The notes: generated by a model not told the origin, from the sequence alone. Shown: positions 15,398 to 23,881, counted from the first letter of the stretch. The stretch is 37,752 nt of DNA from Halorubrum lipolyticum DSM 21995 (GCF_000337375.1 NZ_AOJG01000033.1:1-37752), one strand, 5' to 3'. Numbers and translations are program-made.

Positions 15398-15417
15398 GTT
15401 TTACGGCTTGGTAAAAC
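15398..15417. promoter_or_regulatory. Candidate TetR operator, site 2
   Basis: GTTTTACGGCTTGGTAAAAC is a perfect inverted repeat with 7-base arms and a 6-base spacer, the same architecture and TTTAC-N6-GTAAA core as site 1. Its right edge is 32 bases before the ATG at 15449 (33 at site 1), directly before the TATA-like CTTTAG (15417-15422). It could also control the divergent TatD-like gene. Confidence 0.65.
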
Positions 15418-15448
15418 TTTAGTACGTGTTCGACACACGTACGCGTGT

Positions 15449-16501
15449 ATGACACTTTTGATCGGGACAGACGACGGCCTCTACCGGACCGAGACCGTGC
15501 CGTTCGAGCGGGGGGATCCGGAACGGGTGCTCGACTGCGGCGTCGTCACCGCCGCGAGGTCGTGGGACCACACCGAGGGAGTCTTCGTCGCGTCCTCGAC
15601 CGGGGCGTACCGCTCGCGGGACGGCGGGCTGACGTGGGAGGACCTCGGCGTCCCCCTCGGGGACCGCTTCTGGCACGCCGGCCAGAGCGAGGTGTGGTCG
15701 ATCCTCGCGACCGCCGACGGCGCGCTCTACGCCGGGACGAACGACCCCTACCTGTTCCGCTCGGTCGACGACGGCGAGACGTGGACGGAGCTGAAGGGGT
15801 TCCGCGACCTCCCGTCGCGCGGGCACTGGGAGTCGCCGATCGACCCGCACTACGCTCGCCTGCGCGCGCTCGAGGCGGTCCCCGGGCGCCCGGAGCGGCT
15901 GATCGCCGGCGTCGAGGCGGGCGGGATCCACCTCAGCGACGACGCCGGACAGACGTGGACCGACCGGCGAGACGCGATCGTCGACGACGTGCATCAGGTC
16001 CTCCCGATCTCGGAGGACGTGTGGCTCGCGACGACCGGGTACCTCGATCACAACCTCGAGAACCTCGGGCTCGGCCACGCGGTCGGCGAGGGCGGGCTCT
16101 GGCGCACCACCGACGCGGGCGACTCGTGGAACCGGGTCGACACCGGCAACGACTTCTCGTACATCCGGTGCGTGTTCGTCCACGACGGCACCGTCTTCTT
16201 CTGCGGCGGCGAGGAGGCGCCCCCGGCGTGGGTGAACGACGACCACGAGGTCGCGCTGTTCGAGTCGACGAACTTCGGCCGCGACTTCGAGCGCGTCCCC
16301 TTCCCCGGCGAGCCCCACGAGATCGTCGAGACGTGGGCGGTTCGCGACGGCGACGTGCTCTGCGGCTCCGGGCTGTTCGACGTGCCGGACCAGCGCGACG
16401 ACGTCGAGGGCAGGATCATGCGCCGGACCGCCGACGGCGCCTACGAGACGGTCGGGCGCGTCGACGCGAACGTCAGCCGCATCGAGGTGGTGTCGGCGTG
16501 A
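15449..16501 (+). CDS. BNR/Asp-box beta-propeller protein
   Basis: A 350-residue propeller with at least four Asp-box repeats: YRSRDGGLTWEDL, FRSVDDGETWTEL, HLSDDAGQTWTDR and WRTTDAGDSWNRV, plus a degenerate fifth near FESTNFGRDFERV. Such propellers occur in sialidases, sortilin-type proteins and photosystem II assembly factor relatives; no sialidase catalytic set is evident, so an enzymatic role cannot be claimed. No signal peptide is seen. It starts 32 bases after a candidate operator, and its stop overlaps the start of the DoxX-like gene (GTGA), so the two are translationally coupled. Confidence 0.8.
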   Translation: MTLLIGTDDGLYRTETVPFERGDPERVLDCGVVTAARSWDHTEGVFVASSTGAYRSRDGGLTWEDLGVPLGDRFWHAGQSEVWSILATADGALYAGTNDPYLFRSVDDGETWTELKGFRDLPSRGHWESPIDPHYARLRALEAVPGRPERLIAGVEAGGIHLSDDAGQTWTDRRDAIVDDVHQVLPISEDVWLATTGYLDHNLENLGLGHAVGEGGLWRTTDAGDSWNRVDTGNDFSYIRCVFVHDGTVFFCGGEEAPPAWVNDDHEVALFESTNFGRDFERVPFPGEPHEIVETWAVRDGDVLCGSGLFDVPDQRDDVEGRIMRRTADGAYETVGRVDANVSRIEVVSA

Positions 16502-16950
16502 GCGACGACGACGCGGTCACGGTCGACGACTCGACCACGGTCGCCGACGAGACACCGACCGCCGATTCGGGTTCGACCGCCGGTCCGCCGTCCGCGATCG
16601 GGCGCGCCCTCTACGGCGGTATCCTCGCGTACATGGCCGTCGACGGGTTCAAGAACAACGAGAAGCGCGTCGCGGTCGCCGAGGAGAAGGGGGTCCCGAT
16701 GCCCGACGCGCTCGTGCCGTTCGTCACCGGGATGCTGTTCGTCGCCAACCTCGGCGTCGTCCTCTGGAAGTTCCCCCGCGCGTCCGCCGGCGCGCTGATC
16801 GTGTTCTTCCTCGGGACCACCCCCTCGATCCACGACTTCTGGACGATGGAGGGGAAAGCGCGTCACGACAACAAGATCAACTTCTTAAAAAACGTCGCGC
16901 TCCTCGGCGGAGCGATCCTGCTCCTCGACGCGGCCGACCGCGAAGAGTAG
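16498..16950 (+). CDS. DoxX-like membrane protein
   Basis: A 150-residue protein starting at GTG that overlaps the upstream TGA. An N-terminal Asp/Thr/Ser-rich stretch of about 35 residues is followed by a four-segment membrane domain: around ALYGGILAYMAVDG, LVPFVTGMLFVANLGVVLW, SAGALIVFFLGTTPSIHDFW and NFLKNVALLGGAILLL. The NFLKNVALLGGAILL and HDFW segments are typical of DoxX/DoxD proteins, which are linked to quinone- or sulfur-related redox at the membrane. The role beside a propeller protein is unknown. Confidence 0.75.
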   Translation: MSDDDAVTVDDSTTVADETPTADSGSTAGPPSAIGRALYGGILAYMAVDGFKNNEKRVAVAEEKGVPMPDALVPFVTGMLFVANLGVVLWKFPRASAGALIVFFLGTTPSIHDFWTMEGKARHDNKINFLKNVALLGGAILLLDAADREE

Positions 16951-17113
16951 TCGAAGGCGAGCCGCGGCTCGACGCCGTCGAGCCGCTCTGCGGCCGTGAC
17001 AGGTCGCGGCCGTTCCGACGTCGGACCCGCCCCGCGACCGTCCCCTCCGAGACCGACAACGGTTCCAGGGAGGCCGCTGTACGTCCGGGTCTGACGAGCG
17101 ATCGAACCCGATA
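16951..17113. other. Spacer before the AddAB-like operon
   Basis: 163 bases with overlapping inverted repeats such as TCGAC-GCC-GTCGA (16970-16982), possibly terminating the DoxX transcript. No clear TATA box is seen before 17114. Confidence 0.3.
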
Positions 17114-17932
17114 ATGGACGGAACGCGCACACCTGACGACGGGGTCCCGGACCGGCTGACGCTTCACGTCGGCGACGAGGAGCGGCTGTTCGAGCGGGCG
17201 CGACACCGCTCGACTCCGACCGAACTCGTCGTCTCTCCGGTCGAACTCCATCAGCGGAACGTCCAGCGTCGACTCCGCGAGGCGCGGCTGCCGACGGACG
17301 CCTTCCGCTTCGCGGACCCGGTCGGCATCGGGACTCGGGTTTTGGAGGTCGCGGGCCGTCCGACCGCCGCCGTCGACCGCGTCGACCGCCTCTCGCTGAT
17401 CCGGTCGGCGCTCGGCTCCGGCGAGCCCGACGCTCCCGTGATCTCCGCCCTCCCGACGGGGGCTGCGTCGCGAGACCCGCGACGCGCAGAGCAGATCCGG
17501 GCGGACGTGGAAACGGTCACCAACTTCCACCCGGAGCGGATCGCGGCCTGGACGGACACGGCCGCCGCGCTCCCCGGACCGATCGACGACGAAGCGGACG
17601 GTCTCCTCGACGCCGGACTCGGGATCGAACGCGAACTCCGGGCTCGGACCGACGAGGCCGTCTCGGAGACGGCCCTCCTGCGCCGCGCGACGCGGTCGAT
17701 CACGGCGACCGACGGGTCGGCGTGGGCGGAGGCGTACCCGAACGTCGAACGGCTCACGCTCCTCGGGCTCAGCGCCCTGTCGGCGCCGCACACCGACCTC
17801 CTCCACGGGCTGCTGGCCGCCACGTCCCTCGAGGTCCACGTCCACTTCCGGCAGGGGACCGGGGAGTACCTCCGGAGTCGGGTCCCCGACCTCCTCGCCG
17901 TCGCCGACCTCGGAGCGGAGGCGTTCGAATGA
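17114..17932 (+). CDS. AddB-like helicase-family protein, N-terminal part
   Basis: A 272-residue protein of no obvious domain by itself. Segments such as TELVVSPVELHQRNVQRRLR, VGIGTRVLEVAG and VDRLSLIRSAL, followed by many short helices and the late strand SLEVHVHFRQG, fit the first (1A/1B) domains of an AddB- or PcrA-like superfamily 1 protein that has lost its Walker A site; no GxGKT/S is present. Its TGA overlaps the next ATG (ATGA), and the next protein begins where a 2A domain would, so the two look like one ancestral AddB split in two. This reading rests on order and context; similarity is weak. Confidence 0.5.
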   Translation: MDGTRTPDDGVPDRLTLHVGDEERLFERARHRSTPTELVVSPVELHQRNVQRRLREARLPTDAFRFADPVGIGTRVLEVAGRPTAAVDRVDRLSLIRSALGSGEPDAPVISALPTGAASRDPRRAEQIRADVETVTNFHPERIAAWTDTAAALPGPIDDEADGLLDAGLGIERELRARTDEAVSETALLRRATRSITATDGSAWAEAYPNVERLTLLGLSALSAPHTDLLHGLLAATSLEVHVHFRQGTGEYLRSRVPDLLAVADLGAEAFE

Positions 17933-19242
17933 CGGGGGCCGACCGGCTCGCGCTCTCGGCACCGATCGACGCGCCCGACGTGCCGGCGGTCGAGATCGCC
18001 TCCCCGACGCGCCGGGACGAGGCGCGCGACGCGATGGCGGTGGCGGCTGCGCTCCGGGGGGCGGGCGTTCCGGTCAGGGACGTCGCCGTCGTCGCCCGCG
18101 ATCTCGACCCCTACGAGGGGCCGCTGTTCCGGGCGGCGCTCCAGCACGGGGTCGCGCCGGTGTTCTGGACGCAGCTGCGGGTGACGCGAACCCGGCCGTA
18201 CGCCCTCGTCGAGGCGGTGTGCGAGGCGCTGTCCGGTGACGCCGCGGACCGCGAGACGCTGCTGCGCCCGCTCGAACTCGGCTGGTCGCCGTCGGGATCG
18301 GGCGACCCGTCGAACCCGCCGCTCCCGGACGACGCCGACCGCCCGTCACCGGGCTGGCCGATCGAACCCGAAGCGCTCCACCGAGCCCGAGAGGCCCTTC
18401 CGGACGGGTCGCGGCCGCTCTCCGAGTGGATCGAGGTGATCGACGGGAGCGAGTCGACGATCGCCGCGGACGACAGGGTCCGGCGGTTCGCCGAGTGGCT
18501 CGACGCCGCTCCCGCGCCGGGGCCGTCGTCGGTCGCCTCGGTGCTCGGCGAGGCGGTAGAGGGGTACGCCGACCGCGGGCTCCCGGAGACGAAGGCCGCG
18601 GACTCGCCGGCGCTCCTCGACACCGAGACCGACGCGCGCGCGGTCGTTCGCGTTCGCACCCTCGTCCGACAGCTGCGGCGCAAGCTCGCCGACCGGCTCG
18701 AGGAGGGGACGCTGGAGCGCTCGTGGAGCGCGGTCGCCGATCTCGCCGGGGTGATCGCTGCGCAGCGCCCCGGTCGCCGGGAGCACTCGAACGCCCGCGC
18801 GCTCGACGTCTTCGAGGCGAACGACGTCTGGGCGCTCGAGGTCCCGTACGTGATCTCCGTCGGGATGACCGCGGAGGAGTGGCCGCGGCCGTCGCGGTCC
18901 GTGTTGCCGCCGGAGTTTCGGGAGGCGGTCCTCCGAGGCGAGGGAGCGACCGGAGCGCTCGCGCCGCGGCCGGCGTGGGTCGGCGGTCGCGACCGCGATC
19001 AGTTCGCCGACACGCTCGGGGCGGCGGAGCGCTGTCTCGTCTTCACCCGACACACTCGGACTCCCGCCGGCGACGACGCGGCCCGCTCCCCGCTGCTCGA
19101 TCACCTCGACACGCGGCGGGTCGCCGAGGAGTCCCGGCGCGAACTGGCCGGGACGGAGCGGGAGCTTCCGCCCGAACTGCGAGCGGTCGTCGCCGGCGAG
19201 TCCGGGGGCACCCACGTGGACCCGGAGGCGGACGATGAGTGA
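17929..19242 (+). CDS. AddB-like helicase-family protein, C-terminal part
   Basis: A 437-residue protein. Near the N terminus, VRDVAVVARDLDPYEGPLFR followed by HGVAPVFW matches the 2A-domain signature of superfamily 1 helicases and AddB/RecC. Later, PYVISVGMTAEEWPRPSRSV and FADTLGAAERCLVFTRHTRT correspond to the AddB segments that precede and form the last helicase-like motifs. The C-terminal nuclease and its iron-sulfur cysteines, normal in AddB, are absent: the protein ends in an acidic tail. It overlaps its neighbours at both ends (ATGA upstream, 8 bases downstream), so all three products are likely made in fixed ratio as one complex. Probable role: inactive scaffold subunit in DNA end processing. 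Confidence 0.6.
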   Translation: MTGADRLALSAPIDAPDVPAVEIASPTRRDEARDAMAVAAALRGAGVPVRDVAVVARDLDPYEGPLFRAALQHGVAPVFWTQLRVTRTRPYALVEAVCEALSGDAADRETLLRPLELGWSPSGSGDPSNPPLPDDADRPSPGWPIEPEALHRAREALPDGSRPLSEWIEVIDGSESTIAADDRVRRFAEWLDAAPAPGPSSVASVLGEAVEGYADRGLPETKAADSPALLDTETDARAVVRVRTLVRQLRRKLADRLEEGTLERSWSAVADLAGVIAAQRPGRREHSNARALDVFEANDVWALEVPYVISVGMTAEEWPRPSRSVLPPEFREAVLRGEGATGALAPRPAWVGGRDRDQFADTLGAAERCLVFTRHTRTPAGDDAARSPLLDHLDTRRVAEESRRELAGTERELPPELRAVVAGESGGTHVDPEADDE

Positions 19243-22200
19243 CGGCGACCCCGTCCGCTTGCGGGGCGCACAGCGAGAGATCAGAGACGCCTATTTCGCG
19301 GCCGACGCCGGGCTGTTCACCCTCGACTGCGTTCCGGGGGCGGGCAAGTCGGTCGTCGCTCACCACGTCGCCGCCGAGGACATCCTCCGCCGGTACGCGG
19401 CCGGGGACCCGACCCCGGAGCAACACGTCGCGGTCGTCTCGTTCAACCGCGACGAGGCCGCCGACATCGCGCCGGCGATCTGCGACCGGCTGCGGGCGCT
19501 CGTCGAGCACGACCTCGTCCCCGCCGCGGCCGACGTCTCCGAGGCGGAGCTGCGGTACCTCCGACAGCGAACGCGACAGGCTCCCTACGCGGGCACCGTC
19601 GACGGGTTCCTGCGCGGGATCTTCCGGGAGTTCGCCGGCGACATCGGCTTCGACGGGACGCCGTCGGTCGGGAACGACGCGCTCCTGCGGCGGGTCCACC
19701 GCGACTGCTACGAGTCGCTCCGCGACGACCCGGAGCACGCCCGGCGGCTCCGCGACCTCGAAGCCGCGTATCCCGAGGGGGAGTACGACGCGGGCGTCGA
19801 CGAGATGCTGGCGGACGCGCTCGCGTACTGCCGCGACCGGCGCCTCTCGACCGATTCGTTCCGGTCGGAGCTGACGCGGACGCGCGACTCGACGTATCCC
19901 GGCGGGAGACCCGACTCGTTCGACGCGATCGCGCGGTCGGTCCGGCTGTTCGTCGAGGGCGAGGCGATCGGGGACCGAGAAGCGGCCGGCAAGGCGACCG
20001 GGAGCCGAGAGGCGGCCGGCGACGCGTCCGACGGCGACGCGTCCGGTGCCGCCGCCGACCGACTCCGAGAGGCGGTGACCGGCCCGGACCGAGCGCGTCT
20101 GCTCGGCGCCGACCGCGAGCTGTACGACGCGTGGGGCGCGCGCATCGACGACTTCTGTGCCGTCCTCTCGGCGTACCGCGCCCGCTACCGGACCGCGGTC
20201 CGGGAGCACGGCGCCGTCTCCCACACCGACGTCGCGTACCTCGTGGACGCGTTCCTCGACGAGTCGAGGGGGCGGTCGGACCTCCCGGAACCGCTCCGAT
20301 CGGTCGACGACTCGCATCGGGACCGGGTTCTCCGGACGTATCGGTCGCGGATTCGGAGTCTGGTCATCGACGAGGCGCAGGACGTGTCCGCCGTCCAGCA
20401 CGCCGCGCTCTCGCACGTCGTGACGAGCGAGTCGCGCGTGTTCGCCTGCGGCGACGCCCTCCAGGGGATCTACCTGTGGCGACACGCCGACCCGCGGTGG
20501 TTCGCCGCCGCGACGGCCGAGGGGACGTACCTCGGCGTGGACTGGGACACCCACGAGAACCGGACCGCGACCACGACCTACCGGTGCGTGCCCGACGTCG
20601 CCGCGGCGATAAACGCGGTCGCCGGCCCGGTGTTCGACGACCCGGCTCGCGGACGGCTCGGCGACCTCGACGCCGCGTCCCCGCGGTTGAACGCGGCCCG
20701 CGACGGCGGCGACGACCCGGCGGTCCACGTCTCCTCGTTCGCCGGTATCGGTCACCCCGGGTCCGGGACGTGGGCCGACCCGGAAGGCGAGGTCGGGGAG
20801 GCGAACATGCTCGCGAGACACGTCTCGCGGGGGCTCGCGGACGGGACGTTCCGCGACGCCGACGGCGACCCGCTCGGCGTCACGGTGCTGTTCCGCCGGG
20901 GGACGCGAATGCCCGAGTACGAGGCGGCGTTCGCCGACGAGGGGCTCCGCGTCCGCACCGCGACCGACGCGCTGTTCGACTGCCCCGCCGTCGAGACGGC
21001 GCTCGCCGTCTGCGAGTGGCTGATCGCCCCGGGCGCCCCCCGACGCACCGCCGAGCTCCTCACCGAGTCGCCGCTGTGCGACGCCGTCGACGCGTCTCCG
21101 GTCGAGGCCCGAATGTGGGACCTCGACCGGGTGCTCGACGACGATCCGCCCGCCCTCGGGGACGCGCAGCGGAACGCCCTCGAGGGACTCGCCCGGCTCC
21201 GCGACCGCAGCGACGCGTTCCGGCGGCTCCCGGCGAGCGTCTACGTCGAGGACGTCGTCGAGGCGCTCGCGCTCCGGGCCGACCCGAACGGGTTCGTCGA
21301 CGAGACCGACGCGGACCAGCGGGTCGCGAACCTGGATGCGCTCGTCGAGACGCTCTCCGACTGGGAGGGAGAGGACCGCTACCCGCCCTCGGAGCTGATC
21401 GACCTCGCGGCGCCGTTCCGCGAGGACCCCGGCCTCGGCCCGACGCAGCCGAGCGCGGCCGGCACCGCCTCCGACGTCGAGTTCCGCACGGTCCACCGAG
21501 CCAAAGGGGACCAGGACGACGTGGTCGTCGTCGCCGACCCCGGGTTCGACATCTGGTCGCGCGGCCCCCACACTCGTCGGTTCGTCGCGCAGGGACCGAT
21601 CGCGGGGCTCGCCCCGCCGACGAACACGGACGTGCCCGGCGACATCCCCGTCCCGCCCTTCGACGGGGGGCTGTACGACGCCGGTGACGGCTGGAGCCGC
21701 GACGCCGGGCTCCGCTGGGCGACGGCCCGGTGGCGCGACTCGGCGGTCGACTCCGTGTCGGACTCGGCGTCCGATACCGCCTCCGCCGACCGCGACGCGC
21801 TCGTCGGCCCCGCTCGGCTCGGCCGCGTCGCGGGGAACGAGCGCGCCGAGGCCTGGCGGCTGCTGTACGTGGCGCTGACGCGGGCCCGGGACCACCTCGT
21901 CGTTCCGCTGCCCCGCTCGGCCGCGGGAGGGGAGCTGACTCGGGACCGGTGGCTCGACGCGCTCCGCGACGGGCTGGCCTTCCCGCGCGGCGGGAGCGAC
22001 TCCTACGAGCTGCGGCTCGACGCGGACCCGAACCGTGACGCGATCGAGGTCGGCGTCAACGACGCGGACCTGTTCGCCCGACTCGACCGCCCGGTCTCGA
22101 CGGCGGGACGGGCTCACGTCGCCGCGTCTCCGACGCGTCGCGACCGGCTCGACCCGTGGGTCCCCCGGTTCCTGAGCCCCAGCACGATGTACCCGTTGAC

Positions 22201-22879
22201 GGAGGACGCGGATCGGTACGCGCTCGCCCACCTGTTGGGCGAACCGCTGCACACGGCGACGAACGAGGTCTCGGACGGTCTCCCCCTGCGCTTCGATCGG
22301 CTCGGTCCCGAGGCGGTGGGGACGTGTCTCCACGACGCGCTCACGCGACTCGTCGCCGGCGGCGTCGACGGAGGGGCGATCCGGACGACGGGGGCGGACG
22401 CGCGAGCGGCCTTCGACGAGGCCGCGAACGCGCTCCCGGAGCCGGTCGCCGGGGCGGAACGCGAGGGGATGTTCGCCTTCTTCCGGACCGTCCTCGACGA
22501 TTTCCTCGACTCCGACCTGTGGGAGCGGATCGCGGACCCGGCGACCGCGGTCGGCGTCGAACGCCCCCTGGACGGGCTGGCCGAGGTCGACGATCTCGAG
22601 GTCGAGATCCACGGGCGGGCGGACTTCGTCGTCGAGTACCCGACCGGAGAGCGGTTCGTGACCGACGTGAAGATTGCGCTGGCCGAGCCGACTCCCGAGA
22701 CGCGCCGGCGGTACGAGCTCCAGATCGCGGCGTACGCGTTCCTCGCGGAACAGCGCGGCGCGTCGGACGCCACGGTCAGCCGGACCGTCGAGACGTTCGG
22801 CGTCGCGACCGAGACGACGGGCGCCTCCTGGCCGCCGGACATCGTCCACCGGCGGCTGCGACGGCTCCTCGACCGTTGA
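19235..22879 (+). CDS. AddA-like UvrD helicase with C-terminal PD-(D/E)xK nuclease
   Basis: A 1214-residue helicase-nuclease. Helicase motifs are intact: Q13, Walker A PGAGKS (34-39), Walker B IDEAQD (378-383), motif III GDALQGIYLWR (406-416), motif V TVHRAKG (752-758) and motif VI ALTRARD (880-886). The C terminus is a RecB-type nuclease: H1033 in TCLHDAL, D1130 in HGRAD, D1144-V-K1146, and Q1163-x3-Y1167. It should unwind and degrade DNA ends using ATP, like AddA/RecB in recombinational repair. Two low-complexity inserts, about residues 243-275 and 843-857, are rich in Ala, Ser, Asp and Gly. With the two preceding genes it forms an operon. The motif reading is firm; equivalence to AddAB is inferred. 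Confidence 0.88.
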   Translation: MSDGDPVRLRGAQREIRDAYFAADAGLFTLDCVPGAGKSVVAHHVAAEDILRRYAAGDPTPEQHVAVVSFNRDEAADIAPAICDRLRALVEHDLVPAAADVSEAELRYLRQRTRQAPYAGTVDGFLRGIFREFAGDIGFDGTPSVGNDALLRRVHRDCYESLRDDPEHARRLRDLEAAYPEGEYDAGVDEMLADALAYCRDRRLSTDSFRSELTRTRDSTYPGGRPDSFDAIARSVRLFVEGEAIGDREAAGKATGSREAAGDASDGDASGAAADRLREAVTGPDRARLLGADRELYDAWGARIDDFCAVLSAYRARYRTAVREHGAVSHTDVAYLVDAFLDESRGRSDLPEPLRSVDDSHRDRVLRTYRSRIRSLVIDEAQDVSAVQHAALSHVVTSESRVFACGDALQGIYLWRHADPRWFAAATAEGTYLGVDWDTHENRTATTTYRCVPDVAAAINAVAGPVFDDPARGRLGDLDAASPRLNAARDGGDDPAVHVSSFAGIGHPGSGTWADPEGEVGEANMLARHVSRGLADGTFRDADGDPLGVTVLFRRGTRMPEYEAAFADEGLRVRTATDALFDCPAVETALAVCEWLIAPGAPRRTAELLTESPLCDAVDASPVEARMWDLDRVLDDDPPALGDAQRNALEGLARLRDRSDAFRRLPASVYVEDVVEALALRADPNGFVDETDADQRVANLDALVETLSDWEGEDRYPPSELIDLAAPFREDPGLGPTQPSAAGTASDVEFRTVHRAKGDQDDVVVVADPGFDIWSRGPHTRRFVAQGPIAGLAPPTNTDVPGDIPVPPFDGGLYDAGDGWSRDAGLRWATARWRDSAVDSVSDSASDTASADRDALVGPARLGRVAGNERAEAWRLLYVALTRARDHLVVPLPRSAAGGELTRDRWLDALRDGLAFPRGGSDSYELRLDADPNRDAIEVGVNDADLFARLDRPVSTAGRAHVAASPTRRDRLDPWVPRFLSPSTMYPLTEDADRYALAHLLGEPLHTATNEVSDGLPLRFDRLGPEAVGTCLHDALTRLVAGGVDGGAIRTTGADARAAFDEAANALPEPVAGAEREGMFAFFRTVLDDFLDSDLWERIADPATAVGVERPLDGLAEVDDLEVEIHGRADFVVEYPTGERFVTDVKIALAEPTPETRRRYELQIAAYAFLAEQRGASDATVSRTVETFGVATETTGASWPPDIVHRRLRRLLDR

Positions 22880-22910
22880 GGCCGGTTTCGTCCCGCACCC
22901 GACGCGAGCC

Positions 22911-22916
22911 TTTATC
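22911..22916 (+). promoter_or_regulatory. TATA box of the thioredoxin gene
   Basis: TTTATC centred about 27 bases before the ATG at 22940, fitting a leaderless transcript separate from the helicase operon. Confidence 0.5.
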
Positions 22917-22939
22917 AGCGCTCGACGACAATAGTGCGT

Positions 22940-23320
22940 ATGGAACCCAAGACCGACTCCGAGAACTCCGGGTCAGCTGACGGCGCCTCCGCCGGGGTCC
23001 GCCGGCCGATATCCCTCGAGGACGAAGCCGCGCTCGACGCGTTCGTCGCCGACGCGGACGCCGCCGTGGTCGAGTTCTACACCGACGGCTGCGGCATCTG
23101 CGCGAGCATGGAGCCAGTCCTCGGTAACGTCGCCCGCGAGCTCGACATCGCCGTCGCCACGGTGAACCCCCGCGACGACCCGCCCCTCGTCGAGCGGTTC
23201 GACGTGCGGAGCGTCCCGCTGTTCGTGCTGTTCGTCGACGGCGAGCCGGTCGCGCGCCGCGCGGAGGGGTTTATCCCGGGCGACGACCTCACGGCGTGGA
23301 TCGCGGAGCACGTCGCGTAG
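22940..23320 (+). CDS. Thioredoxin-family protein
   Basis: A 126-residue thioredoxin fold with a polar N-terminal extension of about 25 residues. The redox site is VVEFYTDGCGICASMEP, a CGIC motif near residues 53-56 in place of the classic CGPC; the cis-Pro segment is VRSVPLFVLFVDGEP. It should act as a cytoplasmic disulfide reductase, and the altered motif suggests a shifted redox potential or dedicated partner. It has its own promoter and stands alone, convergent with the aEF-1beta gene. Confidence 0.85.
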   Translation: MEPKTDSENSGSADGASAGVRRPISLEDEAALDAFVADADAAVVEFYTDGCGICASMEPVLGNVARELDIAVATVNPRDDPPLVERFDVRSVPLFVLFVDGEPVARRAEGFIPGDDLTAWIAEHVA

Positions 23321-23432
23321 TTCGACCGGGTCGGACACCTCGGAGGACCGCACGGCCGCCGCTCTCCGGTCGAGGAACGGTCGGATGCGAAAAATGTCGC
23401 CTTCGCGTCGTCTACAACGAGGACGAAGTCGC

Positions 23433-23699
23433 CTAGAGGCGACCGACGTTCTCGACGGCGACGGACTCGACGCCGTCGACTTCGTTGAACGCCTCCTCGA
23501 CGGCCTCGGTGCCGCCCGCGCCGTCGGGGACGATGACGGTGGGCAGGAGGGCGACGAGCCCGAACGCCACGTCGTCGCGCTGGAAGCCGCGGATCTTCGC
23601 GCCCTGCGGGAGCGACTCCTCCAGGCGGTCCTGCAGGTCGTCGAGGTCCACGTCGGGGCTGTTCGGCATGACCTTGATCTTGGCGGCGACGTCTCCCAT
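23433..23699 (-). CDS. Translation elongation factor aEF-1beta
   Basis: An 88-residue guanine nucleotide exchange factor for aEF-1alpha. It starts [20 protein letters not shown], continues [20 protein letters not shown] and ends [15 protein letters not shown], full length for the archaeal family. Its ATG lies three bases after the stop of the zinc micro-protein gene, so the two share one transcript. Confidence 0.93.
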   Translation of the reverse strand: MGDVAAKIKVMPNSPDVDLDDLQDRLEESLPQGAKIRGFQRDDVAFGLVALLPTVIVPDGAGGTEAVEEAFNEVDGVESVAVENVGRL

Positions 23700-23701
23700 G
23701 G

Positions 23702-23881
23702 TCAGGGCCCTCGGAAGCCGCAGTCGGGACACTCGTAGAGGTTGCTCTGCTTCCGGCACTTGGCGCACCGGTGGATCGTCTCTCCGCAGTCGGGGCAGGA
23801 GAACCGCGCGGCGTTCATCCCGGCCACCTGAATGCCACAGGAGACACACTGCCGGGTGCCCTGCGTTTCACTCTCGCTCAT
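23702..23881 (-). CDS. Zinc-binding micro-protein with four CPxCG-like motifs (HVO_2753 type)
   Basis: A 59-residue protein with four zinc knuckles in order: CVSCG, CPDCG, CAKC and CPDCG, eight cysteines able to bind two zinc ions. It starts [10 protein letters not shown] and ends GFRGP. This size, motif set and position just before aEF-1beta match the HVO_2753 family of Haloferax volcanii, a small zinc-finger protein linked to swarming and biofilm formation (recalled). A TATA-like GGTTAAAAG on the minus strand (about 23902-23910) lies about 27 bases before the ATG, giving a leaderless two-gene transcript. Confidence 0.9.
   Translation of the reverse strand: MSESETQGTRQCVSCGIQVAGMNAARFSCPDCGETIHRCAKCRKQSNLYECPDCGFRGP

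Noticed and set aside
19043-22849. A 1268-codon open frame antisense to the AddA-like gene
   Set aside because: Very GC-rich haloarchaeal genes leave open antisense frames. The product is Arg/Val/Gly-rich with no motif, while the plus strand has full helicase and nuclease motifs.
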